Assembly (NCBI RefSeq): GCF_039523235.1
Contig: NZ_BAAAEX010000010.1
Reading direction: 5' to 3' (one strand)
Source: Castellaniella ginsengisoli
GTDB lineage: Bacteria; Pseudomonadota; Gammaproteobacteria; Burkholderiales; Burkholderiaceae_B
Length of the DNA stretch: 64,000 bases
The notes under the pieces: generated by a model
Seen by the model: only the letters and a program-made list of their open reading frames with translations
Database searches by the model: none
What the model was told of the DNA's origin: nothing
Shown here: piece after piece, positions 15,602 to 27,472 of the stretch
Position numbering within the stretch: the first letter of the stretch is position 1
Layout of the letters: each line of letters begins with the position of its first letter
Position numbers and translations under genes: made by a program

Positions 15602-16555
15602 TCAGGGCCGGCCGAGGCTGTCGCGCAAATCCGCACAGATCGCCTCGGCCGCATCGACCAGGCGCGGCCCGGGGCGATGCAGGTGGTCGGGGTCGATGGC
15701 GTAGATGCGGCCCGCGCGGGCCGCAGGCAGACCGTGCCGCACCCACCAGGCGGTGCGGGCCGCCAGGGTTTCACCGCCGTAGGGCGACATGATCAACACC
15801 CGCGGGTTCAGGTGCAGCACCGCTTCCACGCTGACCTGGGGGGCGGCCAGGGCGCTGTCTGCGTAAGGGTTGAGGCCGCCGCAGCGGGCCAGCAGATCGT
15901 TGGTCAAGGGGTCCTTGCCCAGGGTGTACAGCGGATCGGCGCTGATTTCGATGAAGACGGTTTGCGGCGGCGCCGCCGCCGGACGCAGGGCGCGGATGCG
16001 CCGCGCCAGATCGCGCGCGGCCGCATCGGCTGCCGCCTGGGTACCCAGGCGTTCGCCCAGCATGCGGACCAGGGCGGGGATGTCGTCCAGCGACTGCGGA
16101 TCGGTGTAGATCAGAGGCACGCCCAGCGGGGCCAGGCGCCGCGCCAGGGACCGCGAACCATCGGACGGCTGCCAGCCGACCACCAGGGTCGGGTGCAGGG
16201 TCAGGATGGTTTCTTCGCTGAACTGGATGCCGTCGCCGATGCGCGGGATGGACAGCGCATCGGCGGGATAGTCGCTGCGCAGGACGGTGCCGACGATGTC
16301 CTCACCGGCCCCGGCGGCGTAGACCAGTTCCGTGGCGTTGGGCGCCAGGGTGATGATGCGGTGTGGGGCGCGCGGGGGCTGCGGCGTGACGGCCTCGCGG
16401 ATGGCCGCGGCTTGTGTGGCGCCGGCGTCCGCAAGCGGGGCGGCCGCGCCGGCCATGCCGACCCAGGCGGCGCCCAGGCCGATTCCGAAAACGGCGGTCA
16501 AGCGCGTCAGGCGCCGCCGCCATCCGCCAAGGCCGCCCGCCCCCCGCGGTTTCAT
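15602..16555 (-). CDS. btuF: Cobalamin ABC transporter substrate-binding protein BtuF-like
   Basis: Periplasmic B12-binding protein, 317 residues, with a signal sequence (about 15-38, arginine-rich start and a hydrophobic core). It has the helical-backbone metal/vitamin-binding fold: RIITLAPNATELVYAAGAGEDIVG, the ASDYP-like RSDYP, EETILTLHPTLVVGW, and C-terminal DHLHRPGPRLVDAAEAI. It begins 2 bp after the btuB stop and is in the same riboswitch-controlled transcript. The BtuC permease and BtuD ATPase genes are not in the window. Confidence 0.88.
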   Translation of the reverse strand: MKPRGAGGLGGWRRRLTRLTAVFGIGLGAAWVGMAGAAAPLADAGATQAAAIREAVTPQPPRAPHRIITLAPNATELVYAAGAGEDIVGTVLRSDYPADALSIPRIGDGIQFSEETILTLHPTLVVGWQPSDGSRSLARRLAPLGVPLIYTDPQSLDDIPALVRMLGERLGTQAAADAAARDLARRIRALRPAAAPPQTVFIEISADPLYTLGKDPLTNDLLARCGGLNPYADSALAAPQVSVEAVLHLNPRVLIMSPYGGETLAARTAWWVRHGLPAARAGRIYAIDPDHLHRPGPRLVDAAEAICADLRDSLGRP

Positions 16556-16557
16556 GC

Positions 16558-18477
16558 CTACATCCGCCAGGACAGATTGACGAACACGTTGGAGCCCGGC
16601 GTGTTGTAGCCGTCCACCAGCACGTAGTCCTTGTCCAGCACGTTGTTCCAGCGCACCTGCACGCCCAGCGATTTGCTGAAATCGTAGGCGGCGGTCAGGT
16701 TGACCAGGGAATAGCCGCCGAGGCGGGTTCGGTTGGCGGCGTCCGCGTAGCGGTTGCCCGTGTACTGGTATTCCGCGCCCAGCTTCAGGGCTTGGATGCG
16801 GTGCTCGACGCCCAGGTGGAAGACCTGGCGGGCGCGGTAGGGCAGGGTAGAGCCTTCGCCGGGCTTGGGATCGTCGTTGCGCGGATCGAGGAAATCGGCG
16901 CTGGCGCGCAGCGTGGTGTCGCCGAAGTCGTGTTCGCCGGTCAGGGTCAGGCCGCGCAGGGTGGCCTGAGCGACGTTCTGCGGGGAAGTCCACCAGGTCA
17001 CGGGGTCGGACACGTTGATGATCAGGTCGCGCACCTTGTTCTTGTAGGCGGTCAGCCGCAGCCAGGTGCCGCCGTCCTGATACTGGATGTGCGCCTCGAT
17101 GTTCCTGGATTTCTCGGGGTTCAGGTCGGGGTTTCCTTTATAGAAGGCTGCGGGGTAGTCCTGGTACAGGTCGGCGAAGGTGGGGACGCGGAATCCCGTG
17201 CTGCCGGCGACGCCGATCTGCCATGTATCGCTCAGGTCCAGGTCCAGGCCCAGGCTGCCCGTCGTCTGGCTGCCGTGATCCGTGTAGTTGTCGTTGCGCA
17301 CGCTGGCCTGGGTGTGCAGCCGATCGATGCGGCCTTTGTAGATCAGCGCCGCGCTGTTGACGTTCCGGTCCGTCTGGTCATAGGAGAAGTCGCTGTTGAT
17401 GCGTTCTTCCAGGCGTTCGGCCAGGATCGAGACGCGGTGATCCGGCAGGATCTGCAGATTGTGCTGCCACGACAGGATGCGTTTCAGGCTCGAATGCACG
17501 AGCGACCCGTCCGTGGGACGGCGGTAGTCCAGGGAATCCCGCGTCCAGCCGAACCGCAGCACGCTTTCCCATCGGTCCATGATCCGGTCCGTGCTGGTGA
17601 TGCTGTACGCCTGCTGGCGCACGAGGTTGCGGACGTTGTGCTCGGTTGCCCAGGGGAAGTTGTCTTCCGTTCCGTCGGAGTCTGCATGCAGGGTGCTGTT
17701 GTAGGCGGCCAGGCCGATATGGTGGCCCGGTGTCCACTGGTAGCCCAGGGTACCCGACCAGCCGCGGCTGGCATAGCCGTCCTCGTCGGCGTAGTGTCCC
17801 CAGCTGTCGGTGGAACTGTTGTTGGCGAAGTGCCGGCGCATGACGTCGAAGCCCTTGCTGCTGGCGGCGCTGGTGGACAGGCTGTAGTCCCAGCCTTGCG
17901 CGGCGCCCGACAGGCCCAGGCTGGACTTGATGGTCTCATGGGTGCCGTAGCCCACATTGGCCCAGGCGGACAGGGGACGATCCTGCTCGCCCTTCTTGGT
18001 GATGATGTTGACCACGCCGCCGATGGCGTCCGATCCGTACAGGCTGCTGGCGGCGCCGCGCAGGATCTCGACGCGTTCGACCAGAGCCGGATCGATGGAC
18101 TCCAGCCGGGTCCCGCCCGACAGCAGTTCCGTGGCGCGCATGCCATCGATCAGCACCAGCGTCTGGCTGGGATTCGCCCCGCGCAGATAGATGCCGCTGA
18201 CGGTCTGCGGCCCGCCCGTTGTCGTGAACTGCACGCCCGGCTGCCTTCCGATGATGTCGGCGAGGCTGTCGCCGCGTGCCTGGGCTAGCTGTTGCGGCCC
18301 GATGACGGTGACGTCGCCGACCACGTCGGCCAGGGGTTCGGGGCTGCGGCTGGCCGTGACGACAATATCCCGTAGCGTCGGTACGGCGGTGCCGGGGGCG
18401 GTGGTGTGTTGGGCCGTGGCGGCCAGGGGGAACAGACAGCAGACGGCCGCAAGGCGGCGCGGGAAGGAAGCAGACAT
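16558..18477 (-). CDS. btuB: TonB-dependent vitamin B12 outer-membrane receptor
   Basis: 639-residue TonB-dependent receptor. It has a signal peptide (about 1-22), a TonB box DIVVTASRSPEP (about 37-48), a plug domain with SLADIIGRQPGV, YLRGANPSQTLVLIDG and LYGSDAIGGVVNI, and a 22-strand barrel with the C-terminal region KDYVLVDGYNTPGSNVFVNLSWRM (given here by its ends: terminal RM after an aromatic-rich strand). The cobalamin riboswitch 117 bp upstream and the following btuF make the substrate assignment firm. Start ATG at 18477. Confidence 0.93.
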   Translation of the reverse strand: MSASFPRRLAAVCCLFPLAATAQHTTAPGTAVPTLRDIVVTASRSPEPLADVVGDVTVIGPQQLAQARGDSLADIIGRQPGVQFTTTGGPQTVSGIYLRGANPSQTLVLIDGMRATELLSGGTRLESIDPALVERVEILRGAASSLYGSDAIGGVVNIITKKGEQDRPLSAWANVGYGTHETIKSSLGLSGAAQGWDYSLSTSAASSKGFDVMRRHFANNSSTDSWGHYADEDGYASRGWSGTLGYQWTPGHHIGLAAYNSTLHADSDGTEDNFPWATEHNVRNLVRQQAYSITSTDRIMDRWESVLRFGWTRDSLDYRRPTDGSLVHSSLKRILSWQHNLQILPDHRVSILAERLEERINSDFSYDQTDRNVNSAALIYKGRIDRLHTQASVRNDNYTDHGSQTTGSLGLDLDLSDTWQIGVAGSTGFRVPTFADLYQDYPAAFYKGNPDLNPEKSRNIEAHIQYQDGGTWLRLTAYKNKVRDLIINVSDPVTWWTSPQNVAQATLRGLTLTGEHDFGDTTLRASADFLDPRNDDPKPGEGSTLPYRARQVFHLGVEHRIQALKLGAEYQYTGNRYADAANRTRLGGYSLVNLTAAYDFSKSLGVQVRWNNVLDKDYVLVDGYNTPGSNVFVNLSWRM

Positions 18478-18593
18478 GACGAAGCCCTGTGTGGCGCGCG
18501 TCCCCGCACGCCGGAATGATCAACGCCTGCTGGCCGTGGAGGATCTGCCTGGATGGTCGGCAGCCGGGCGCGGCAGGCAATCAGGAGGTCGAA

Positions 18594-18718
18594 GCAGGCC
18601 GGTATCGGGCTGGCATGGGGGCATGCGCACCGTTGCGGGGGCAGCACAGCTAGGCTCGCGGACGAGCCGTCTGTTTCCCGTTTGAATGCGTCGGCGCGGG
18701 CGGCGCGGCGCATACCTG
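18594..18718 (-). promoter_or_regulatory. Cobalamin riboswitch controlling btuB-btuF
   Basis: Minus-strand leader contains the B12-element core GCTGCCCCCGCAAC (18632-18645), upstream AAACGGGAA (18675-18683) and 5' AGGTATGCGCC (18707-18717), and downstream AGCCCGATACCGGCCTGC (18594-18611), in the order and spacing of the adenosylcobalamin riboswitch. In this class, bound cobalamin represses expression of uptake genes. The expression platform would lie in 18478-18593. Confidence 0.9.
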
Positions 18719-18729
18719 TTTCGTCGCGG

Positions 18730-18756
18730 ACTATAGCACGCGGCTTTTCAGGGCAA
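18730..18756 (-). promoter_or_regulatory. Candidate promoter for the btuB riboswitch transcript
   Basis: TATAGT (18730-18735) is a good -10, with TTGCCC 15 bp upstream as a short-spaced -35. It sits about 12 bp before the 5' end of the riboswitch, which is where a promoter is required. Confidence 0.4.
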
Positions 18757-18895
18757 GGCCGATGACCTTATGGCCGGATTGGGCAAGGCCATGGCGGCGA
18801 GGGGGCGGGTCGCGTCAGCGCCGGCCCTTGAGGCCGGACGTTGCGGATGCCGTGGATGTCTGGTTCCGGGCGCGGTCTTCTCCGCGCCTCGGGGA

Positions 18896-19051
18896 TCAGG
18901 CGTGCGCGGCGGCGCAGCGGCTGCCGAACAGGGCGTTCAGGATGCGCCGCATGAGACTGGCGTGCGGTTGGGCCACGCGGGCGGCGCGCTCTTCGGCCAT
19001 CAGGCGTTCGAAGGCCTCATTGACGGGAAAGTTCGAGAAGGGTGCCAACAT
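18896..19051 (-). CDS. Small conserved-looking protein of unknown function, 51 aa
   Basis: Frame from ATG 19051 to TGA 18896. The Shine-Dalgarno AAGGA lies 8 bp before the ATG. The product is amphipathic and helical-looking (FPVNEAFERLMAEERAAR, then LMRRILNALFGSR) with one cysteine near the end. Codon use is typical of the region (third-position G/C). An operator-like dyad (19080-19107) lies just upstream, which suggests it is a regulated gene of its own rather than chance. I do not recognise the family. It lies between the B12 riboswitch and metH, divergent from metH. Confidence 0.6.
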   Translation of the reverse strand: MLAPFSNFPVNEAFERLMAEERAARVAQPHASLMRRILNALFGSRCAAAHA

Positions 19052-19079
19052 GGTGCTGTCCTTGGTGTGTACGGCGGTT

Positions 19080-19107
19080 AGGTATAAACCCTTATGGGGT
19101 TTACCCT
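19080..19107. promoter_or_regulatory. Operator-like dyad upstream of the 51-aa gene
   Basis: Half-sites AGGTATAAACCC and GGGTTTACCCT around a 5-bp centre form a near-perfect palindrome differing by one indel. On the minus strand the right part also contains a -10-like TATACC. It lies 29 bp before the 51-aa start codon and 213 bp before metH. The form (A/T-flanked C3/G3 blocks) recalls operators of small metal or redox regulators, but the regulator is unknown. Confidence 0.5.
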
Positions 19108-19319
19108 AGGATACCCGATTTCACGCAAATCACCAAGCAGCCGCCCGAACCTTCGAGCGCCTCTTGCGGATCCGCCACACGGCGGCCGATCGCGCTGCTG
19201 AGCATCGCCGCGATGCTTGAGCCATAAAGCGCAGGCGGCCGGAACCGCCATCCGGCGGGCCTGGGCGCGGCACGCGACGATACAATGAGACCTTCCCCTT
19301 TCCTTGCCTGGATCGTCCC

Positions 19320-23093
<3,774 letters not shown>

Positions 23094-23129
23094 TGCGGAC
23101 GCCGCCCCGCCCCGCCCCCGGAGGCCGCC

Positions 23130-23924
23130 GTGCCGCGCGATGACGCGGCCCGGCGCCGGGCGCTGGGCGCTTTTCTGCGCAGCGCCCGGGCGCGCGTGAC
23201 GCCGGCCCAGCATGGTCTGCCGCCCGGCGTGCGGCGTCGCACGCCGGGCCTGCGGCGAGAGGAAATCGCCCATTTGTGCGGCATCAGCACGACCTGGTAT
23301 ACCTGGATCGAGCAGGGACGCGAGGTGTCCGTGTCCGTGGACGTCTGGTGCCGGCTGGCCGACGCCCTGCGCCTGGCGCGCGCCGAACGGCACTACCTGT
23401 TCAGCCTGGCCGAATGCGCCGACCCGGAGGCCGGCCGCCTGGACGCGATCGCCCTGCCCGATGGCCTGCAGGACTGCGTCGACAGCATCCGCTGTCCGGC
23501 CTACATCCTGGACCAGTCCTGGAACGTGCTGGCCTGCAACGCCCCCCTGCTGCGGGTGTTCGATGGCTGGCCCGCGCACGGGCAACCCAATCTGCTGCGT
23601 TATATCTTTCTTGATCCGGCCGCCCGCACGCTGGTGGTGGATTGGGAAGATCGCGCCAGCCGGGTGGTGGCCGAGTTCCGCGCCGATGTGGCGGCGCTGG
23701 CGGGCGAACCCGGCATCAACGCCCTGGTGGCCGAGCTGCAAGCCGGCAGTTCGCTGTTCGCCCGGGCCTGGACGCGCCAGATCGTGGTGGAACGGGAAGG
23801 CGGTTCGCGTGAATTCCAGCATCCCGAGGACGGGTTGCTGCGTTTCCGGCAGTTCACTTTCCGGCTGGCGATCCGTCCGGATTGCAAGCTGGTGATGCTG
23901 CTGAACGAACCCGGCACTGAATAG
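23130..23924 (+). CDS. XRE-family regulator with MmyB-like ligand-binding domain
   Basis: 264 residues. An N-terminal helix-turn-helix (about 8-75) shows the family signature RTPGLRREEIAHLCGIS and TWYTWIEQGR. The C-terminal part (about 105-262) is the PAS-like MmyB/MltR domain with YILDQSWNVLACN, LLRYIFLDP and the ending FTFRLAIRPDCKLVMLLN. The GTG at 23130 has GGAGG five bases upstream. Such regulators commonly repress a neighbouring short-chain dehydrogenase or efflux gene; here the MFS exporter converges on it with a 16-bp gap, so control of that gene is plausible but not shown. Confidence 0.88.
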   Translation: MPRDDAARRRALGAFLRSARARVTPAQHGLPPGVRRRTPGLRREEIAHLCGISTTWYTWIEQGREVSVSVDVWCRLADALRLARAERHYLFSLAECADPEAGRLDAIALPDGLQDCVDSIRCPAYILDQSWNVLACNAPLLRVFDGWPAHGQPNLLRYIFLDPAARTLVVDWEDRASRVVAEFRADVAALAGEPGINALVAELQAGSSLFARAWTRQIVVEREGGSREFQHPEDGLLRFRQFTFRLAIRPDCKLVMLLNEPGTE

Positions 23925-23940
23925 CCACTGCGGGCGGCAA

Positions 23941-25368
23941 TCAATCGCGGGCGCGCAGCGCGTGGCCCGCGCGCGCCGGCAGACGTCCAAAGGACAAGGC
24001 CGAGGCCGCCACGATCAGGGCAATGACGGCAAACCCCCACATCACGTCGATCCGGTCGGGCGCGACGCCCCCGCGCAGCGTCATGCTGAAATTCAGCGTC
24101 ATCGCCGCGCAGGCCACGCCCAGGCTGATGCCCAATTGCTGGGCCGTGGCGGCGAAGCTGCTGGCGCGGCTCATCTGGGCGGCATCCAGGTCGGCGTAGG
24201 TCAGCGCATTGACGGCGGTGAACTGCAGCGAACGGAAGAAGCCGCCGACCAGCAGGACCGCCACCATGGCCCAGACCGGCGTATCGGCCCGGAACAGTGC
24301 GCAGGCGGCAATAAAGGCCGCCGCGATCAGGGCATTGGCGACCAGGACGCGGCGAAAACCGAAGCGGCGCACGATGGGCGTGGCCACGAGCTTCATCAGC
24401 ATGGCTCCGGCGGCCGAGGTGAACGTGATCATCCCGGCCGAGAATGCCGACAGGCCGAAGCCCACCTGCAGCAGGATGGCCAGCAGGAAAGGCGAGGCGC
24501 CGATGGAGAAGCGGCACAGGTTGCCGCCCAGCACCGAGACGGCGAAGGTGCGGATGCGCAGCAGGCTCAGGTCGATGATGGGGTAGGTGGCGTGGCGGGC
24601 ATGGCGGACGTACAGGACGCCGCAGGCCAGGCCCAGGCCCAGCAGCCCCAGGGTCGGCCCGGCTCCCAGGCCGCCGTGGCCTGCGGCCTCCAGGCAGGTC
24701 ATGAGCGCCGCCATGGCCACGCTGCTGAGCAGGAAACCGGCCATGTCCAGCCGGGGCCGGCTGTCGGGCACGTCGCGGGCGATCCAGCACCGCACCATGT
24801 AGAGGCCCAGGAGGCCCACCGGAATATTGATCAGGAAGATCCAGTGCCAGGAGGCGTAGGTGACCAGAAAACCGCCGACCGGGGGGCCGATGACCGGCCC
24901 CAGCAAGGCGGGAATGGTCAGAAAGGCCATGGCCTTGAGCAGTTCGGCCTTGGGAATGCGGCGCAGCAGGATGATGCGCCCGACCGGCACCATCATGGCG
25001 CCGGCGGCCCCCTGGGCGAGCCGGGCCGCGACCAGTTGGCCCAGGGTGCCGCTGGCCGCGCAGGCGATGGAGCTCAGGGTGAACAGCGCGATGGCGGCGA
25101 GGAACACGGTGCGGGCGCCGAACCGGTCCGCCGCCCAGCCGCTGACGGGCACGAAGACTGCGGTGGCCAGCAGATAGGACGTGATGGTGATGTTCATGTG
25201 CACCACCGTGGTGCCGAAATCCAGCGCCATGGCGGGCAGGGCGGTGGCGACGACAGTGGAATCCAGCATCTGCATGAACAGCGCGCAGCCGACAATGAAG
25301 GGAATCATCCGGATTTCGCGGGGCGAGACGGCGGGCGGTGCGGGAGCGCGGGGCTGGGATTCGGGCAT
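23941..25368 (-). CDS. MFS transporter, DHA2-type (14-TM) drug exporter
   Basis: 475-residue inner-membrane proton antiporter. It has the family motif LDSTVVATALP in TM1, motif A-like GWAADRFGARTVFLA, motif C-like LLGPVIGPPVGG and WHWIFLINIPVG, as in EmrB/QacA-type exporters. About fourteen hydrophobic segments can be counted. No membrane-fusion partner (EmrA) is adjacent. Start ATG at 25368, with no clear Shine-Dalgarno. Confidence 0.88.
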   Translation of the reverse strand: MPESQPRAPAPPAVSPREIRMIPFIVGCALFMQMLDSTVVATALPAMALDFGTTVVHMNITITSYLLATAVFVPVSGWAADRFGARTVFLAAIALFTLSSIACAASGTLGQLVAARLAQGAAGAMMVPVGRIILLRRIPKAELLKAMAFLTIPALLGPVIGPPVGGFLVTYASWHWIFLINIPVGLLGLYMVRCWIARDVPDSRPRLDMAGFLLSSVAMAALMTCLEAAGHGGLGAGPTLGLLGLGLACGVLYVRHARHATYPIIDLSLLRIRTFAVSVLGGNLCRFSIGASPFLLAILLQVGFGLSAFSAGMITFTSAAGAMLMKLVATPIVRRFGFRRVLVANALIAAAFIAACALFRADTPVWAMVAVLLVGGFFRSLQFTAVNALTYADLDAAQMSRASSFAATAQQLGISLGVACAAMTLNFSMTLRGGVAPDRIDVMWGFAVIALIVAASALSFGRLPARAGHALRARD

Positions 25369-25440
25369 GGGTGGGCTGGAGAAGGCCGAGTGCAGTAAAC
25401 TTGGGGCCCATCGGTCATGGAGATCGGCTACGGCACTATT

Positions 25441-25632
25441 ATGGCAAACAACCACACCTCGGAATTGACCCAATTCCTGAACCAGTACAAGACTGAGCAC
25501 CCCGATACTGAAGCGCGCCAGTTCGCCGGCCGCGCCCGCCTTTGGGACAAAGAACTGGATCCTGAGCTGCAGGAAGGTTTCCGGGCGGCCCGCGTGCCCC
25601 AGGATCCCTACGTTTATTACCAGAAGGCCTGA
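25441..25632 (+). CDS. DUF3460 family small protein
   Basis: 63-residue soluble protein: TQFLNQYK, ARLWDKELDPE, and the C-terminal PQDPYVYYQ typical of the betaproteobacterial DUF3460 family. Function is unknown. The ATG at 25441 gives the usual short N-terminus; an in-frame ATG at 25417 would add eight residues. It lies 9 bp before scpA, and this DUF3460-scpA-panC order is a recurring arrangement in Burkholderiales. Confidence 0.88.
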   Translation: MANNHTSELTQFLNQYKTEHPDTEARQFAGRARLWDKELDPELQEGFRAARVPQDPYVYYQKA

Positions 25633-25641
25633 CCGGGCCCC

Positions 25642-26514
25642 ATGTCGTCCCAGCCGCCCGCTCCCGGGCTGGACGCCCTGATGGCGCCTGTGGAAGACAG
25701 TACGCCCGACGTGATTGATCACGTCGCTCTGGCGCGCCTGTACGGCGAACCGCTGTTCGCCATTCCCCAGGATCTCTACATTCCACCCGATGCGCTCGAA
25801 GTCTTCCTGGAAGCCTTCGAGGGGCCGCTGGACCTGCTGCTCTATCTGATCCGCAAGCAGAATTTCAACGTGCTCGACATCCCCATGGCCGAGGTCACCG
25901 CCCAGTACCTGGCCTACGTCGAGCAGGTGCGGCAGTCCAACCTGGAATTGGCGGGCGAATACCTGCTGATGGCGGCGATGCTCATCGAGATCAAGTCGCG
26001 CATGCTGCTGCCCGTGCGCCAGTCCGACAGCGGCGAGGAGCCTGAGGATCCGCGCGCCGAACTGGTGCGCCGCCTGCTGGAATACGAGCGCATGAAGCTG
26101 GCGGCCCGGCGGCTGGACGAGATGCCGCGCGCGGGGCGTGATTTCCTGGTGGCGCATGCGGCGGCCGATTTCGAAGTCTTGCGCGCGCTGCCGGAAGTGT
26201 CGCCCGACGATCTGCGCGAAGCCTGGGCCGCGATCCTGCACCGGGCGCGCCTGAATGCCAGTCATCGCATCACCCTGGAGCAACTGTCCGTGCGCGACCA
26301 TATGAGCCACATCCTGCGCCGCCTGTCGGATGTGCGCTTCATGGAGTTCACCGAGCTGTTCCTGGAGCGCGTGCGTCTGGGCGAACCCGCCGCCGTCATC
26401 GTGGTCCACTTTCTGGCGCTGCTGGAACTGGCCCGCGAATCCCTGCTGGAAATCACCCAGGCGGCGCCTTACGCGCCGCTGTATGTCAGACTGTCCTATA
26501 CGCGCTCGGCCTGA
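25642..26514 (+). CDS. scpA: Segregation and condensation protein A
   Basis: Kleisin subunit of the SMC-ScpAB chromosome condensation complex. The 290-residue product has the N-terminal FEGPLDLLLYLIRKQNFNVLDIPM signature (about 54-77), LELAGEYLLMAAMLIEIKSRMLLP, and a C-terminal winged-helix part (about 205-285) with FLALLELAR. The N-terminal ~50 residues are an extra extension common in betaproteobacteria. scpB is not in this window. Confidence 0.93.
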   Translation: MSSQPPAPGLDALMAPVEDSTPDVIDHVALARLYGEPLFAIPQDLYIPPDALEVFLEAFEGPLDLLLYLIRKQNFNVLDIPMAEVTAQYLAYVEQVRQSNLELAGEYLLMAAMLIEIKSRMLLPVRQSDSGEEPEDPRAELVRRLLEYERMKLAARRLDEMPRAGRDFLVAHAAADFEVLRALPEVSPDDLREAWAAILHRARLNASHRITLEQLSVRDHMSHILRRLSDVRFMEFTELFLERVRLGEPAAVIVVHFLALLELARESLLEITQAAPYAPLYVRLSYTRSA

Positions 26515-26537
26515 ACCCGCGCGCCGGAGATCCCCCC

Positions 26538-27380
26538 GTGAAAGTCGTTCATTCCATCGAGGCGTTGCGCGATCAGTTGCGCGGCCAGTTGCGCGTGGCC
26601 TTCGTGCCCACCATGGGCAATCTGCATGCCGCGCACCTGTCGCTGATGCGGCTGGCGCGCCAGCACGGCGATCCCGTGGTGGCCAGCATCTTCGTCAACC
26701 GGCTGCAGTTCGGCCCGAACGAGGACTTCGACCGCTATCCCCGCACGTTGGCTGAAGACATCGAGAAGCTCGAAGCCGAGCGCGACGTCTATGTGCTGTT
26801 CGCGCCGGACGAACGAGAGTTGTATCCGGAGCCGCAGAATTTCCGCATCCAGCCCGGCGAATCCCTGGGCAAGATCCTGGAGGGCGAGTTCCGGCCCGAT
26901 TTCTTCATGGGTGTCAGCACCGTGGTGCTGAAGCTGTTCTCTTGCGTCCAGCCGCGTGTGGCCGTATTCGGCAAGAAAGATTACCAGCAGTTGATGGTGG
27001 TGCGCGCCATGTGCCGCCAGTTTCAACTGCCGGTCGAAATCCTGGCCCATGAAACCGTCCGCGACGCCGACGGTCTGGCCCTGTCCTCGCGCAATCGCTA
27101 CCTCAGCGCGCAGGAGCGCGCCGAGGCGCCCAATCTGTACGGCCTCCTGCAGCGCGTGCGCGACGAAGTCCAGGGCGGACGCACGGATGCCGCGATGGCG
27201 GAGGGGCGGGCGATGCAGACCCTGCGCGATCGCGGCTGGGATCCCGATTACGTCGCCGTGCGCCGGCAGCGCGACCTGCAGCCGCCCACGGCCCAGGAAA
27301 TCCGCGATGGCGAGCCCCTGGTCGTGCTGACGGCCGCTCGTCTGGGCGCCACGCGCCTGATCGACAATCTGGAGTTTTAG
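26538..27380 (+). CDS. panC: Pantothenate synthetase
   Basis: ATP-dependent condensation of pantoate with beta-alanine. The 280-residue product has PTMGNLHAAHLSL, FVNRLQFGPNEDFDRYPRT, DFFMGVSTVVLKLF, VFGKKDYQQL and LALSSRNRYL, all family hallmarks. The nucleotidyltransferase HxGH motif reads HAAH here (Gly to Ala), a notable deviation at the ATP-binding site. The start is a GTG with GGAG 8 bp upstream. Last gene of the DUF3460-scpA-panC unit. Confidence 0.94.
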   Translation: MKVVHSIEALRDQLRGQLRVAFVPTMGNLHAAHLSLMRLARQHGDPVVASIFVNRLQFGPNEDFDRYPRTLAEDIEKLEAERDVYVLFAPDERELYPEPQNFRIQPGESLGKILEGEFRPDFFMGVSTVVLKLFSCVQPRVAVFGKKDYQQLMVVRAMCRQFQLPVEILAHETVRDADGLALSSRNRYLSAQERAEAPNLYGLLQRVRDEVQGGRTDAAMAEGRAMQTLRDRGWDPDYVAVRRQRDLQPPTAQEIRDGEPLVVLTAARLGATRLIDNLEF

Positions 27381-27391
27381 GCCGCTGCAAG

Positions 27392-27407
27392 CTGTCAGAA
27401 CTGACAG
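27392..27407. promoter_or_regulatory. Lux-box-like perfect palindrome
   Basis: CTGTCAGAACTGACAG is a perfect 16-bp palindrome of the form CT-N12-AG that defines binding sites of LuxR-type quorum regulators. It lies 12 bp after panC and 65 bp before a short LuxR-type regulator gene. There is no T tract, so it does not look like a terminator. Confidence 0.55.
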
Positions 27408-27472
27408 GTGCGCAGCCTGGCCGGGTCGTGCAGAATCCCCCTGAATACAAACCAAAAACGGGGGAGCCATCC

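Noticed and set aside
15474..15704. 76-codon plus-strand frame in the A/T-rich gap before btuF
   Set aside because: It runs antisense into the btuF coding end, has no ribosome site, and its composition changes abruptly halfway.
19052..19319. Possible SAM/SAH-type riboswitch before metH
   Set aside because: The expected conserved cores are absent. Only a simple AGCATCG/CGATGCT hairpin (about 19199-19217) is visible.
27392..27407. Terminator of panC
   Set aside because: The palindrome has only a two-base centre and no T tract; the lux-box form explains it better.
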